DNA of 19,862 nt from Acidimicrobiaceae bacterium (GCA_003154135.1 PMCN01000273.1:1-19862), one strand, 5' to 3'; positions 1-7,984 are shown, counted from the first letter of the stretch. The notes: generated from the letters alone by a model not told the origin. A program made the numbers and translations.

Positions 1-363
1 GCCGGTGACGATGTCGCCCTCGCGGTTGGCGTACTCCTCGAACTTGCGGTCGCGCTCGGCTTCGCGAATGCGCTGGCTCATCACCTGGCGGAACGTCTGC
101 GCGGCGATGCGGCCCAGTTCTTCCTTGCGCGGCGTGTCGTCGCGCTCGTTGACCCAGTTGCCGTCCTCGTCGACGTCGTAGGCGAGGAAGGTGAACTCGA
201 ACGTGTCGGGGTTCACCTCGACGACCACTTCGTCAGCGGCACCGGGACGGCGCTTGTAGGCCGTCGCGAGCGCATCGACCAGCACGTGCAGCAAGGTGTC
301 GACCGAGATGTTCTTCTCGTTGGCGAGCATCTTGACTGCTTCGGACATGTCGAGATTGCTCAT
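1..363 (-). CDS. nusA: Transcription termination/antitermination factor NusA, N-terminal part (runs off window)
   Basis: Only the first 121 residues are inside the window. NusA binds RNA polymerase and nascent RNA and modulates pausing, termination and antitermination. The visible part is the N-terminal RNA-polymerase-binding domain. It shows the family pattern of an early helix with EKNIS, then DALATAYKRR (about residues 31-40), a central VVVEVNPDT strand, and later RIAAQTFRQVMSQRIREAE followed by a basic-acidic EEYANREGDIV stretch that leads into the S1 domain. The ATG at 363 is preceded by AAAGGAGT and overlaps the rimP stop by 4 nt (ATGA). The two genes are therefore co-transcribed and probably translationally coupled, as is usual for rimP-nusA. 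Length cannot be judged. Confidence 0.95.
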   Translation of the reverse strand, partial: MSNLDMSEAVKMLANEKNISVDTLLHVLVDALATAYKRRPGAADEVVVEVNPDTFEFTFLAYDVDEDGNWVNERDDTPRKEELGRIAAQTFRQVMSQRIREAERDRKFEEYANREGDIVTG

Positions 364-953
364 CTCGTTACTCCTTTTGCAGAGGGCTTCTTGGAGGCAG
401 GCTTGGGGGCAGACGTCGTGGCCGCAGACTTCTTGGCGGTGGGCGTCTTGGGAGCGGGCGTCTTGGGTTGCGATTCCCACACGAACACGGTCTTCGCGCG
501 GTCGATCTGGCCGTAGGGAACGACGCGCTCGGTGAGGCCGTCGGAACCCGGCTTGTCGAGCAGCAGCGTGCACTCGGTGTCGGTGGCCGCGGTGAGCACA
601 CCCTGGATGCGGCGGTCGGCGTTGCCGGTGTCGCGCAGCCGGATGGAGACGGTCTTGCCCACCTCACGTTGGAAGTGCGCGGGAACCCGCAACGACCGCT
701 CGAGCCCGGGGCTGGAGACCTCGAGCGTGTAGTGGCCGGGCACGGGGTCGTGGTGGTCGAGCTCGCGCGAGAGCAGGCGGGTGACCAGCGCGATGTTCTC
801 GAGGTTGACACCGCTCGCGCTGCCGACGGGCGTGTCGATGGTGATGCGCACCACCCCGCCGCGGTACTCGAGGTCGTACAGATCGAGCGTGAGATCGTTG
901 AGGATGGGCATGACCAGGGCTCGGACTCGCTCGATGGGGCTGTTGTCGGTCAT
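360..953 (-). CDS. rimP: Ribosome maturation factor RimP
   Basis: RimP assists late assembly of the 30S ribosomal subunit. The 197-residue product has the two-domain RimP pattern: an N-terminal domain with LDLYDLEYRGG and VVRITIDTP, then the signature LLSRELD, YTLEVSSPGLERSLR (about residues 75-90) and KTVSIRLRD, and a C-terminal SH3-like part ending in VPYGQIDRAKTVFVWE. About the last 35 residues are a low-complexity Ala/Pro/Lys/Thr tail not needed for the fold, common in high-GC actinobacteria. The ATG at 953 is chosen because GAGGAGGT lies 4 nt upstream; the open frame extends further upstream (to 1133) but that part shows no RimP similarity. It is the first gene of a minus-strand operon with nusA. 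Confidence 0.95.
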   Translation of the reverse strand: MTDNSPIERVRALVMPILNDLTLDLYDLEYRGGVVRITIDTPVGSASGVNLENIALVTRLLSRELDHHDPVPGHYTLEVSSPGLERSLRVPAHFQREVGKTVSIRLRDTGNADRRIQGVLTAATDTECTLLLDKPGSDGLTERVVPYGQIDRAKTVFVWESQPKTPAPKTPTAKKSAATTSAPKPASKKPSAKGVTR

Positions 954-957
954 GGTC

Positions 958-965
958 ACCTCCTC
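958..965 (-). promoter_or_regulatory. Strong ribosome binding site fixing the rimP start
   Basis: Minus-strand GAGGAGGT ends 4 nt before the ATG at 953. It decides the rimP start against the longer open frame. Confidence 0.8.
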
Positions 966-1008
966 GTGGGGCGCTGGTCTGGCGGGCCGCAGGGGCCCAT
1001 TTAGAACA

Positions 1009-1041
1009 GAAGGCGTGGACCCCTTGGGAGCCCACGCCTTC
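1009..1041 (-). promoter_or_regulatory. Perfect 10-bp hairpin in the rimP leader
   Basis: GAAGGCGTGG (1009-1018) and CCACGCCTTC (1032-1041) are exact inverted complements around a 13-nt loop. The hairpin lies between the rimP start and the divergent proS gene, inside the probable 5' leader of rimP-nusA. No run of T follows on either strand, so a simple intrinsic terminator is not convincing. A leader regulatory structure or protein-binding site is possible. Confidence 0.6.
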
Positions 1042-1069
1042 GGTTCGTCGAACTTCAAAGGACCGGTCG

Positions 1070-1075
1070 AGTATA
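1070..1075 (-). promoter_or_regulatory. Candidate -10 element for the rimP-nusA operon
   Basis: The minus strand reads TATACT here, a good sigma-70-like -10 hexamer in an otherwise GC-rich gap and about 115 nt upstream of the rimP ATG. No convincing -35 is visible at the expected distance. If used, it places the hairpin at 1009-1041 in the transcript leader. Confidence 0.35.
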
Positions 1076-1160
1076 TCGGGCGGCCGGTAGTGTTCGGCCT
1101 GTCATCCCGCGCCTGCGCAGTCCCGGCGACCACCCTTCAGAAAGCCACGAGGTGTCCATC

Positions 1161-2921
1161 GTGCTCCGAATGTCGACGCTGTTCCTCCGCACGCTGCGCG
1201 AGGACCCCGCCGATGCCGAGGTGGCCAGTCACCGCCTGTTGGTGCGCGCCGGCTACATCCGCCGAGCGGCGCCCGGTGGGTTCACGTGGCTGCCACTCGG
1301 CTGGATGGTGTTCCGCAACGTCGAGCGCATCGTGCGCGAAGAGATGGACCGCGCCGGCTTCCAGGAGGTGCACTTCCCCGCTCTGCTCCCCCGCGAGCCC
1401 TACGAGGCCACCGGCCGCTGGACCGACTACGGCGACAACCTGTTCCGCCTGAAGGACCGCCGCGGCGCCGACATGCTGCTCGCCCCCACCCACGAGGAGA
1501 TGTTCACGCTGCTGGTGAAAGACCTGTACAGCAGCTACAAAGACCTCCCCCTGGTGATCTACCAGATCCAGACCAAGTACCGCGACGAGGCCCGGCCGCG
1601 GGCCGGCCTGCTGCGCGGTCGCGAGTTCTCGATGAAGGACAGCTACAGCTTCGACATCGACGACGTCGGTCTCGAGGCCAGCTACCAGGCCCACCGCACG
1701 GCCTACCAGCGCACGTTCGAGCGCCTCGGCCTCCCCTACGTCATCGTCTCGGCGATGAGCGGCGCGATGGGCGGATCCGCCAGCGAGGAGTTCCTCGCGC
1801 CCATGGAGATCGGCGAGGACACGTACGTGCGCTGCACGTCGTGCGACTACTCGGCCAACACCGAGGCCGTGCAGGTGCGGCCACCGGCGGTCATCCCGTT
1901 CGACGGGCTGCCCGCCGCCCACGTGGCCGACACGCCCGACACTCCCACCATCGCCACGCTGGTCGACCTGTTCAACAGTCGCGACGACCTGCGCCGCAGC
2001 GACGGACGGGCGTGGACCGCCGCCGACACGCTGAAGAACCTGGTGGTGAAGCTGAAGCACCCCGACGGCACCTTCACCCCGCTGGCCATCGGCGTGCCCG
2101 GCGACCGCGAGGTCGACATGAAGCGTCTCGAGGCGCAGGTGTCGCCCGCCGAGATCGAGCCCTTCGGCGAGGCCGACTTCGCCGCCAACCCGTACCTGGC
2201 AAAGGGCTACATCGGCCCGGGAGCGCTCGGTGAGGCGAAGCCGGCCGGCATCCGCTTCCTCCTCGATCCGCGCATCGTCGACGGCACGGCATGGATCACG
2301 GGCGCCGACCTGCCCGGCAAGCACGTGATGCACCTCACCGCGGGGCGCGACTTCGTCGCCGACGGCATCATCGAGGCGGCCGAGGTGCACGCCGGCGACC
2401 CCTGCCCGCGCTGTGGCAGCCCGCTCGAGATGGCGCGGGGCATCGAGATCGGCCACATCTTCCAACTCGGCCGCAAGTACGCCGAGGCACTCGGCCTCAC
2501 CGTGCTCGACGAGCACGGCAAGACCCGCACGGTCACGATGGGCTCCTACGGCATCGGCGTGTCGCGCGCGGTGGCTGCAGTGGCCGAGCTCAACTGCGAC
2601 GACAAGGGGCTCGTGTGGCCCCGCGAGGTGTCGCCCGCCGACGTGCACATCGTGGCCACCGGCAAGGCCACCGACCCGCAGCTTCCCGCCGCCGAGCTGC
2701 TCGCGGCCGAGTGCGAGGCCGCCGGGCTGCGCGTGCTGCTCGACGACCGAGTGGGCGTGTCGCCGGGCGTGAAGTTCAACGATGCCGAACTGGTGGGCGT
2801 GCCCACCATCGTCGTCGTCGGCCGCGGCCTCGTCGACGGCGTGGTCGAGGTGAAGGATCGGCGCACCGGCGAACGGGTCGATGTGCCCCTCGCCGACGTG
2901 GTCGCGAGGCTGAAGGGCTGA
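1161..2921 (+). CDS. proS: Prolyl-tRNA synthetase, bacterial type with editing insertion
   Basis: This enzyme charges tRNA(Pro) with proline in the cytoplasm and is essential for translation. The 586-residue product has the class II core: the N-terminal SHRLLVRAGYIRR segment, motif 2 around KYRDEARPRAGLLRGREF (about residues 140-160), and motif 3 around TMGSYGIGVSRAVAA near residue 460. Between motifs 2 and 3 lies the YbaK-like editing insertion of the bacterial form, which hydrolyses Ala-tRNA(Pro); KLKHPDGTFTPLAIGVPGDREV falls in it across two short stretches. The C-terminal anticodon-binding domain contains VHIVATGK and KFNDAELVGVPTIVVVGRG. The GTG at 1161 is preferred because GAGGTG lies 6 nt upstream and it gives the usual N-terminus; an in-frame GTG at 1152 and an ATG at 1170 are alternatives. 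Divergent from rimP. Confidence 0.97.
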   Translation: MLRMSTLFLRTLREDPADAEVASHRLLVRAGYIRRAAPGGFTWLPLGWMVFRNVERIVREEMDRAGFQEVHFPALLPREPYEATGRWTDYGDNLFRLKDRRGADMLLAPTHEEMFTLLVKDLYSSYKDLPLVIYQIQTKYRDEARPRAGLLRGREFSMKDSYSFDIDDVGLEASYQAHRTAYQRTFERLGLPYVIVSAMSGAMGGSASEEFLAPMEIGEDTYVRCTSCDYSANTEAVQVRPPAVIPFDGLPAAHVADTPDTPTIATLVDLFNSRDDLRRSDGRAWTAADTLKNLVVKLKHPDGTFTPLAIGVPGDREVDMKRLEAQVSPAEIEPFGEADFAANPYLAKGYIGPGALGEAKPAGIRFLLDPRIVDGTAWITGADLPGKHVMHLTAGRDFVADGIIEAAEVHAGDPCPRCGSPLEMARGIEIGHIFQLGRKYAEALGLTVLDEHGKTRTVTMGSYGIGVSRAVAAVAELNCDDKGLVWPREVSPADVHIVATGKATDPQLPAAELLAAECEAAGLRVLLDDRVGVSPGVKFNDAELVGVPTIVVVGRGLVDGVVEVKDRRTGERVDVPLADVVARLKG

Positions 2922-2968
2922 GCCCCGCTTCGAGGTTGTCCGCCCCCGGGTTGCAACTTCCGATGTGG

Positions 2969-3637
2969 TCAGATGAAGTGGCGGCGAGTTGGTGACGCGA
3001 TGCCGGACTCGTAGGCGAGTACGACGGCTTGTACCCGGTCGCGCAACCCGAGTTTCATGAACACGCGCGCCACGTGGGTCTTCACGGTTGTCTCGCCGAT
3101 GATGAGCTCGGCAGCGATCTCGGCGTTCGACATTCCTCTCGCGATGAGTCGGAACACGTCGAGCTCGCGCGCCGTGAGCTCGTCGAGGCCCGGCGGTGGC
3201 GCAGGTCGTGGTTCAGTGAACTCCTCGATCAACCGGCGCGTGATCGACGGTGCGAGAAGCGCATCGCCTGCGGCAATCATCCGCACGGCCGACGCGAGCT
3301 GCGCTGCCGGCGCATCTTTGAGGAGGAACCCGCTCGCCCCCGCGCGCAACGCGTCGAAGACATAGGCGTCAAGGTCGAACGTGGTGAGGATCAGGACCCG
3401 CGTGTCACAGTGGTTCGCGTCCGCGATCAACCGGCGGGTCGCCTCGATCCCATCGAGTTCGGGCATGCGGATGTCCATCAGCACGACGTCGGGTCGCAGT
3501 TCGCGTGCGGCCTTGATGGCTTCATGGCCGGTCGTCGCTTCCCCGACGACTTCGATGTCAGCCTCGGACTCGAGAATCATCCGGAATCCGGTGCGCACGA
3601 GCTGCTGGTCGTCGGCGATCACGACGCGCACGTTCAT
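2969..3637 (-). CDS. Two-component response regulator, NarL/LuxR family
   Basis: A 222-residue cytoplasmic DNA-binding regulator. The N-terminal receiver domain has the acidic pair D9-D10, phospho-acceptor D55 in VVLMDIRMPELDG, the switch threonines T85/T86 in VLILTTFD, and K107 in GFLLKDAP. A linker rich in Pro leads to a LuxR-type helix-turn-helix (about residues 155-215) with LTARELDVFRLIARGMSNAE and TTVKTHVARVFMKLGL. All receiver residues needed for phosphorylation are present. The ATG at 3637 overlaps the stop of the upstream kinase-like gene by 4 nt, so it is the third gene of the operon. Its probable phospho-donor is the intact kinase at 4764-5936, not the degenerate protein between them. 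Target promoters are not known. Confidence 0.93.
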   Translation of the reverse strand: MNVRVVIADDQQLVRTGFRMILESEADIEVVGEATTGHEAIKAARELRPDVVLMDIRMPELDGIEATRRLIADANHCDTRVLILTTFDLDAYVFDALRAGASGFLLKDAPAAQLASAVRMIAAGDALLAPSITRRLIEEFTEPRPAPPPGLDELTARELDVFRLIARGMSNAEIAAELIIGETTVKTHVARVFMKLGLRDRVQAVVLAYESGIASPTRRHFI

Positions 3638-4767
3638 GCCAGCGCTCCCCGCAACTCGGTGGGCAGTCTCACGATGAGAGTCTGCTCCATTCCGGCGGCG
3701 TCGACCGAGAGCTCGCCCTCGCACAGCATGACTCGCTCGCGTACTGCCACAGAGGGCCAGGCCGGGATCGGTCGGTGCGAGTGCACTCGAAGGTCGATGT
3801 GGTCGGAGGCGAACGTGACCGCGACGTCGAGGTCGGTGTCATCGCCCAGGGCGAGCACATCCTGCAGGATGCGGTAGACGCCGAGGTCGACGCTGGCCGG
3901 GAGGGGCCCGGGATCGCCCGTGACCTGCAGCGCGATGTGCCGCTGCTGCACGCGGGCTTCATCGACGAGCACCGAGATCTGTCCCACGCCGGGTTGGGGC
4001 GCCAGATCGGCCGGCTGGTTGGCGCGATGGAGCACGCCGAGGATCAACCGCATCTCGATCAGCGCCGAGCGCCCTGTCTCCTCGATCGCCTCCATGGCGT
4101 CGTCGGCTTGAACGCGGTCGATCTCGAGGAGCCTTTGCGCGGCTTGGGCGTGCACGATCATCGTGCTGACGTTGTCGGCGACGAGGGTCTGGAGCTCTCG
4201 GGCGATGCGCGTGCGTTGCTCGGCCACCGCGAGACGCTCCCGGCCTTCGGTCTCCGCGACGATCTGTGCCGAGGTGCGTTCGAGCTCGGCGGCCAGCGAT
4301 CGCTGAGTGCGCATGTATCGGCCGACACACCACGCCGCGCTGCACGCGCCGATGGAGAACATCCATGAGCCTCCGTCCGCAGAGGTGACCAGGTTCGCTG
4401 CGCTCACCGCGACGAGGCACACGGCGAGACCCCACCATGCGCTGGCTCTTTCGGCGTAGATCGCGACGGAGTAGGGAATGACGAAGAGCAGCAGTTGCGG
4501 AACGTTGAGCATCGACGTGTCGCCGCGTACGGCAACGACCAGCACGACGAGCCCCACCATCGCCGCGCCGGTCGTGACGAGTGGCGCGCGCCGACGCCAC
4601 CACAAGGCAACGGTCATCGCGGCGGTCGCGCTGATGCCGACAACGAGCAGCGGGTAGCTCCTCGGTCTGCGATCGAGCTCGTGCAGGACCAGCTCCAGTT
4701 CGCAGGCCGTCAGGAGAGCGACGACGAGAAGGGCGTCGAAGCGAGACGTGCGGACGGTGGCGTTCAT
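3634..4767 (-). CDS. Degenerate sensor histidine kinase (pseudokinase) of the DesK/NarX type
   Basis: A 377-residue membrane protein with several hydrophobic segments in the first 150 residues, then a coiled region and a dimerisation domain related to HisKA_3. In active relatives the phospho-site reads RELHD. Here it reads RELQT: the histidine is replaced by glutamine at residue 193 (codon CAG at 4191-4189). The ATPase half is eroded as well. The N-box region reads RILQDVLALGDDTD instead of the QEALTN type, and no DTG or GLxGM box is visible near the C-terminus, although RERVMLCEGEL still marks the homologous position. The frame is open and linked by 4-nt overlaps to an intact kinase gene upstream and the regulator gene downstream. 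I infer a retained non-catalytic partner that may heterodimerise with the intact kinase, rather than a dead gene. Confidence 0.85.
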   Translation of the reverse strand: MNATVRTSRFDALLVVALLTACELELVLHELDRRPRSYPLLVVGISATAAMTVALWWRRRAPLVTTGAAMVGLVVLVVAVRGDTSMLNVPQLLLFVIPYSVAIYAERASAWWGLAVCLVAVSAANLVTSADGGSWMFSIGACSAAWCVGRYMRTQRSLAAELERTSAQIVAETEGRERLAVAEQRTRIARELQTLVADNVSTMIVHAQAAQRLLEIDRVQADDAMEAIEETGRSALIEMRLILGVLHRANQPADLAPQPGVGQISVLVDEARVQQRHIALQVTGDPGPLPASVDLGVYRILQDVLALGDDTDLDVAVTFASDHIDLRVHSHRPIPAWPSVAVRERVMLCEGELSVDAAGMEQTLIVRLPTELRGALA

Positions 4768-5936
4768 GCGGGGACGACCTCGGAAAGAGGGATGTGCGCC
4801 TTCACGCGATAGCCGCCCTCCGGTCGACGGCCGGCCTCGAGCCGGCCTCCGCACAACGCGAGCCGCTCCCGCATGCCGATGAGACCTTGACCACCCGACT
4901 CGGCCGCGCCACCGGCGCGACCTCGGCCCGTGTCGACGATCTCGAGCTCCAAGCTGTCGGGCAGGAACGACACCACGACTCGCGCCCGGGCCGGGCCGGC
5001 GTGCTTGATCGCGTTGGTCAACGCCTCTTGCACGACGCGGTACGTGACCAGGTCGAGCGCCGCTGAAAGGGGACGCGGCTCGCCGTCGACGCGCACTTGC
5101 ACCGGTAGCCCGGCGACGCGGGCGCGGTCGGCCAGCCGGTCGAGCTGCGCGAGACCAGGATCCATGTCGCCCGACAGTTGCAGCTCATCGCGCCGCAGCA
5201 CGCCGATCATCCGTCGCAAGTCGAGCAAGGCGTCGCGACCGCAGTGCTCCACCGTTCGCATCGCCTCGAGCGCGACCTCAGGCTTGCGCCCGACGACGCG
5301 GCGGGCTGCACCGGCCTGGATCACCATCACACTCACGCTGTGCGCGATGACATCGTGCAACTCACGAGCGATTCTCGTGCGCTCCTCGGTCGCCACCTGC
5401 CGCTCATGCCGGCGTTGCTCCTCCGCGAGGCGCTCGGTGTTGGCGCGCAACCCGTCGTTCAACGCGGCGCGGGCCCCAACGACGCGGCCGGCTGCGAACG
5501 GGATCATGATGAAGAAGGCCCAGATCGACACCACGTCGACGAGGAGCGGATTGCTTCCCGATGCCGTGTTGGGGCCGACGGCGATGGCGGGCAGCGGCAG
5601 CGCGAGCCAGACGACGTAGATGCTCCTGCGGTGGCGGAGCGCGCTGTCGCGTCCGAGCGTGTAGTAGCTCAACGCGAGCGCGGGTGCCGCAACCGCGAGA
5701 TGAGAGCCGCCCGTGTGGTCGGCGACGACGCCGGCCACTCCTGCGACCACGGTCGTGAGGAGAGGGTTGCGACGCCGCACCGCCACGCTCGCGGATGCGA
5801 CGATCCCGGCGAGCGCAGCCGGAACGGGGGCGGTGCCCGACGCCGCCGCGACGACGACGCTGAGAGCCAACAACGTCGCCGCGACAACATCGACAGCCGT
5901 CGCGGTCGGACGTCGCCTCGACCAGCTCTCGCTCAT
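4764..5936 (-). CDS. Sensor histidine kinase, DesK/NarL-partner type (HisKA_3 + HATPase_c)
   Basis: A 390-residue membrane sensor kinase and the first gene of the three-gene operon. Residues about 15-150 hold several transmembrane helices with no large extracytoplasmic domain. The phospho-acceptor is H194 in RIARELHDVIAHSVSVMV, typical of HisKA_3. The ATPase domain has the N-box YRVVQEALTNAIKHA (N308), the DTG motif at D335 in LEIVDTGRGR, and GQGLIGMRERLALCGG (about 350-364). All catalytic boxes are intact. The ATG at 5936 is used; an in-frame GTG at 5945 is equally possible and neither has a clear ribosome site. The gene overlaps the next one by 4 nt. The signal sensed cannot be read from the sequence. 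Confidence 0.93.
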   Translation of the reverse strand: MSESWSRRRPTATAVDVVAATLLALSVVVAAASGTAPVPAALAGIVASASVAVRRRNPLLTTVVAGVAGVVADHTGGSHLAVAAPALALSYYTLGRDSALRHRRSIYVVWLALPLPAIAVGPNTASGSNPLLVDVVSIWAFFIMIPFAAGRVVGARAALNDGLRANTERLAEEQRRHERQVATEERTRIARELHDVIAHSVSVMVIQAGAARRVVGRKPEVALEAMRTVEHCGRDALLDLRRMIGVLRRDELQLSGDMDPGLAQLDRLADRARVAGLPVQVRVDGEPRPLSAALDLVTYRVVQEALTNAIKHAGPARARVVVSFLPDSLELEIVDTGRGRAGGAAESGGQGLIGMRERLALCGGRLEAGRRPEGGYRVKAHIPLSEVVPA

Positions 5937-6110
5937 CCGGGTCACGCTCGGAACTTACCCCTGCGATTCACCGCGCACATCCACCACCGCGCTGACCCAG
6001 GTCGTACTCGAGGAGGACCTCCCGGACCCACAATCCGACTGCGTGATGACGACATCGGCCCGATGTCCGTGCGACCGTGCTCCTCGGCGCAACACCGTGC
6101 CACACACGCA

Positions 6111-6116
6111 AAGGAG
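6111..6116 (+). promoter_or_regulatory. Ribosome binding site fixing the start of the small membrane protein
   Basis: AAGGAG sits 7 nt before the ATG at 6124. The frame is open far upstream, so this site decides the start. Confidence 0.75.
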
Positions 6117-6123
6117 AGAACTG

Positions 6124-6354
6124 ATGGTCATCCATCGCAAGCATCTGGTCCGATTCGCTCTCGTGGTCGTCGCCCTGTTCGTCATCGCTTTTCCCCTGGG
6201 CGACAAGCAGCACGGCATCGGCAAGCACAGTTCTGTCGCTGCCGCATTCGGCCAGGCGATCTTCGTCACGTTCCTGATCGCCTTCTTGCTCCTCATCGCC
6301 GCGACCGTGGTGTCGCTCGTACAGCTGCTCGTCCGATCACGAGCCAAGGCCTGA
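6124..6354 (+). CDS. Small two-helix membrane protein of unknown function
   Basis: A 76-residue protein with two hydrophobic segments, about residues 9-25 (RFALVVVALFVIAFPLG) and 43-67 (AIFVTFLIAFLLLIAATVVS region). A short basic N-terminus (MVIHRKHLVR) and a basic tail (RSRAK) suggest both ends face the cytoplasm. AAGGAG lies 7 nt upstream of the ATG. The gene is divergent from the kinase operon and shares its roughly 190-bp upstream region, which makes it a possible target of that system. This is only positional evidence. I do not recognise a family. Confidence 0.75.
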   Translation: MVIHRKHLVRFALVVVALFVIAFPLGDKQHGIGKHSSVAAAFGQAIFVTFLIAFLLLIAATVVSLVQLLVRSRAKA

Positions 6355-6410
6355 CGCGCCGTCCCCGATCGCCGGCTCGTGTCACCGGCGTGTCGTCGTA
6401 GCCTGGTGAC

Positions 6411-7238
6411 ATGAGCCGGGAGTCCGAGGTGATCACTGGCACTGCGCGTCCTGCCACGGTTGGCACGCTGGTGGCCGATCTGCGAGTGCTCGGCGTCGAC
6501 GCGGGGATGGTGCTGATGGTGCACTCTTCGTTGTCCCGCCTCGGATGGGTTGCTGGCGGTGCTCGAGCCGTCGTCGTCGCTCTTCTCGACGCCGTCGGTC
6601 CGGAGGGCACGGTGATGATGCCTACCCACTCGAGTGAGCTGTCCGACCCGGCCGCGTGGCAACATCCGCCGGTTCCCGAGCACTGGTGGAAGCCGATTCG
6701 TGACGAGATGCCGGCCTACGACCCCGCGCTCACCCCCACGTCTCACATGGGTTCGATCGTCGAGTGCTTCCGCCACGTGCCGGGATTGCGACGGAGCTCG
6801 CATCCCACGGTCTCGGCCGCGGCCGTCGGTCCTGATGCATTTCGACTCACCGAAGGGCACGGTTTGGCGCATGGACTGGGAGAGTCGTCGCCGCAGGCAC
6901 GCTTGTACGACCTCGACGGGCACATCCTTCTGCTCGGGGTGACGCACGCGAACAACACGTCGTTGCACCTCGCCGAGCGTCGCGCTGCCCCGCCCGACGC
7001 CGCCACGACCACCAACTCGTCGCCGGTCCTGGTGGACGGTCGACGGGAGTGGGTGACCTACCCGGACCTCGTCGACGACGCCGGCGACTTCGACCAGATC
7101 GGTGAAGCATTCGCGCTCACGGGCCTCCAGCGCAGCGGCCAGGTCGGTGCCGGCTCGGCACTGCTCATGCGTTCCCGCGACATCGTCGACTTCGCCACCG
7201 CGTGGCTGAGCACGAACCGCAACTGGCCGCGCCAGTGA
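6411..7238 (+). CDS. AAC(3)-type N-acetyltransferase (antibiotic NAT family)
   Basis: A 275-residue protein of the aminoglycoside 3-N-acetyltransferase family. Classical members transfer acetyl from acetyl-CoA to the 3-amino group of aminoglycosides; many chromosomal members have other or unknown substrates. Family landmarks in order: LMVHSSLSRLGWVAGGA (about 35-51), MMPTHSSELSDPAAW (about 70-84), AYDPALTPTSHMGSIVECFR (about 103-122), RRSSHPTVSAAAVGPDA, then LGESSPQARLYDLDGHILLL and the VTHANNTSLHLAE block that carries active-site residues. Length is normal for the family. The ATG at 6411 follows a 56-nt gap from the previous gene, with no strong ribosome site. Whether it confers resistance cannot be inferred; a specific aac(3) subtype is not assigned. 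Confidence 0.9.
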   Translation: MSRESEVITGTARPATVGTLVADLRVLGVDAGMVLMVHSSLSRLGWVAGGARAVVVALLDAVGPEGTVMMPTHSSELSDPAAWQHPPVPEHWWKPIRDEMPAYDPALTPTSHMGSIVECFRHVPGLRRSSHPTVSAAAVGPDAFRLTEGHGLAHGLGESSPQARLYDLDGHILLLGVTHANNTSLHLAERRAAPPDAATTTNSSPVLVDGRREWVTYPDLVDDAGDFDQIGEAFALTGLQRSGQVGAGSALLMRSRDIVDFATAWLSTNRNWPRQ

Positions 7239-7301
7239 TCGCGCCCGCCGAAGGTCGGCCAGACCCTTGACGTCGAGCTGTGGCTGTTACATCGTTGCAA
7301 C

Positions 7302-7682
7302 GTGAAGTCACGTACCGATGGAATGTGGTGGGGCGTCGCGATCGAGGCACCCGATCCCAGCGGCCTGGCCCACTTCTACTCCGAGTTGCTCGAGTGGCCG
7401 ATCGTGAACGACGAGCCAGGTACGGCAATCCTTGCCAGCCCTGGAGGCACGTTCCTCGTCTTCCAACAGGCGATCGACTACGTACGCCCCGTCTGGCCTC
7501 CGCTTCACGGTGCTCAACGCCCGATGATGCACCTTGACATCCAGGTCGGAGACCTCGAGTCCAGCGTCGTCCAGGCGGTCGCGCTCGGCGCCACCGAGGC
7601 GGGCGCTCAACCACATCAGAACGTCCGCGTGTTGCTCGACCCTGCCGGCCACCCGTTCTGCCTCTGCCTCGACAACGAATGA
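7302..7682 (+). CDS. VOC (glyoxalase/bleomycin-resistance fold) family protein
   Basis: A 126-residue single VOC module. The usual pattern is present: an opening strand followed by APDPSGLAHFYSELLEWPI (about residues 16-34), a strand with GGTFLVFQQ, then the second half MMHLDIQVGDLESSVVQAVALGA (about 74-96) and the closing LLDPAGHPFCLCL. In this fold the MHLDIQV histidine and other residues often bind a metal, but the substrate is unknown. It resembles actinobacterial glyoxalase-like proteins. The GTG at 7302 is listed as start; an in-frame ATG at 7323 would also keep the whole fold. It is the last clearly intact plus-strand gene before the repeat array. Confidence 0.88.
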   Translation: MKSRTDGMWWGVAIEAPDPSGLAHFYSELLEWPIVNDEPGTAILASPGGTFLVFQQAIDYVRPVWPPLHGAQRPMMHLDIQVGDLESSVVQAVALGATEAGAQPHQNVRVLLDPAGHPFCLCLDNE

Positions 7683-7852
7683 GGTCGACGCGCGAGCTGA
7701 GCAGTTCGGAGCGCTGTTCTCCTCGACGCAGGTCGCAATGATCGCCGGGCCGACGAGACCTGCTGCCAGCGTCGACGCGTTGCCGGGTTCAATTGTCAGG
7801 TCACGACGAGGTAGCGCCGAACGGCGTGTCAGCGTCAGCGACGACTCGTGGT
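7683..7852. other. Gap with no recognisable gene
   Basis: No frame here looks like a real protein. Open frames on both strands extend in from the VOC gene or from the GNAT remnant without family similarity. Together with the remnant and the first repeats it forms a roughly 480-bp stretch (7683-8162) without an intact gene, at the edge of the cassette array. Confidence 0.5.
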
Positions 7853-7981
7853 CACGGTGGCTTCGGGAGGTCCTTGGCCATGGTTGTACTGACGACGCGG
7901 TAGCCGAGTGAGCTGTCGAGCTCCCGGGCTCGTTCGTTGAATCCGAAGACGTTGAGCCCGACCTCGGAGCGTCCGCAGAAC
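7853..7981 (-). pseudogene. C-terminal remnant of a GNAT-family acetyltransferase
   Basis: On the minus strand a short reading ends at the TGA at 7853-7855 and contains VGLNVFGFNERARELDSSLG followed by YRVVSTTMAKDL. This is the characteristic last third of many GNAT N-acetyltransferases, where the LNVFGFN strand and the LYxxLGY helix-strand help bind acetyl-CoA. Here the usual LY is LD. Upstream, towards 8050, the similarity stops and a degenerate copy of the array repeat begins. No N-terminal or central GNAT domain is seen. I interpret it as the tail of a gene cut off where the array begins. Confidence 0.7.
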
Positions 7982-7984
7982 AGG

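Noticed and set aside
1137..2648. 503-residue open frame on the minus strand opposite proS
   Set aside because: It is the antisense shadow of a well-supported essential gene in GC-rich DNA and its translation shows His/Val/Gly-rich nonsense.
2905..2968. Intrinsic terminator between proS and the response regulator
   Set aside because: GGGC-TGA-GCCC around the proS stop has a 3-nt loop and a very short stem with no T-run; too weak to claim.
5178..6401. 407-residue plus-strand open frame over the kinase gene
   Set aside because: It overlaps the intact kinase on the other strand and two real plus-strand genes in other frames; its translation is Arg/His/Asp-rich without family pattern.
6411..7682. 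The acetyltransferase and VOC genes as array cassettes
   Set aside because: Both families are common integron cargo, but no copy of the repeat flanks either gene, so they are treated as ordinary chromosome.
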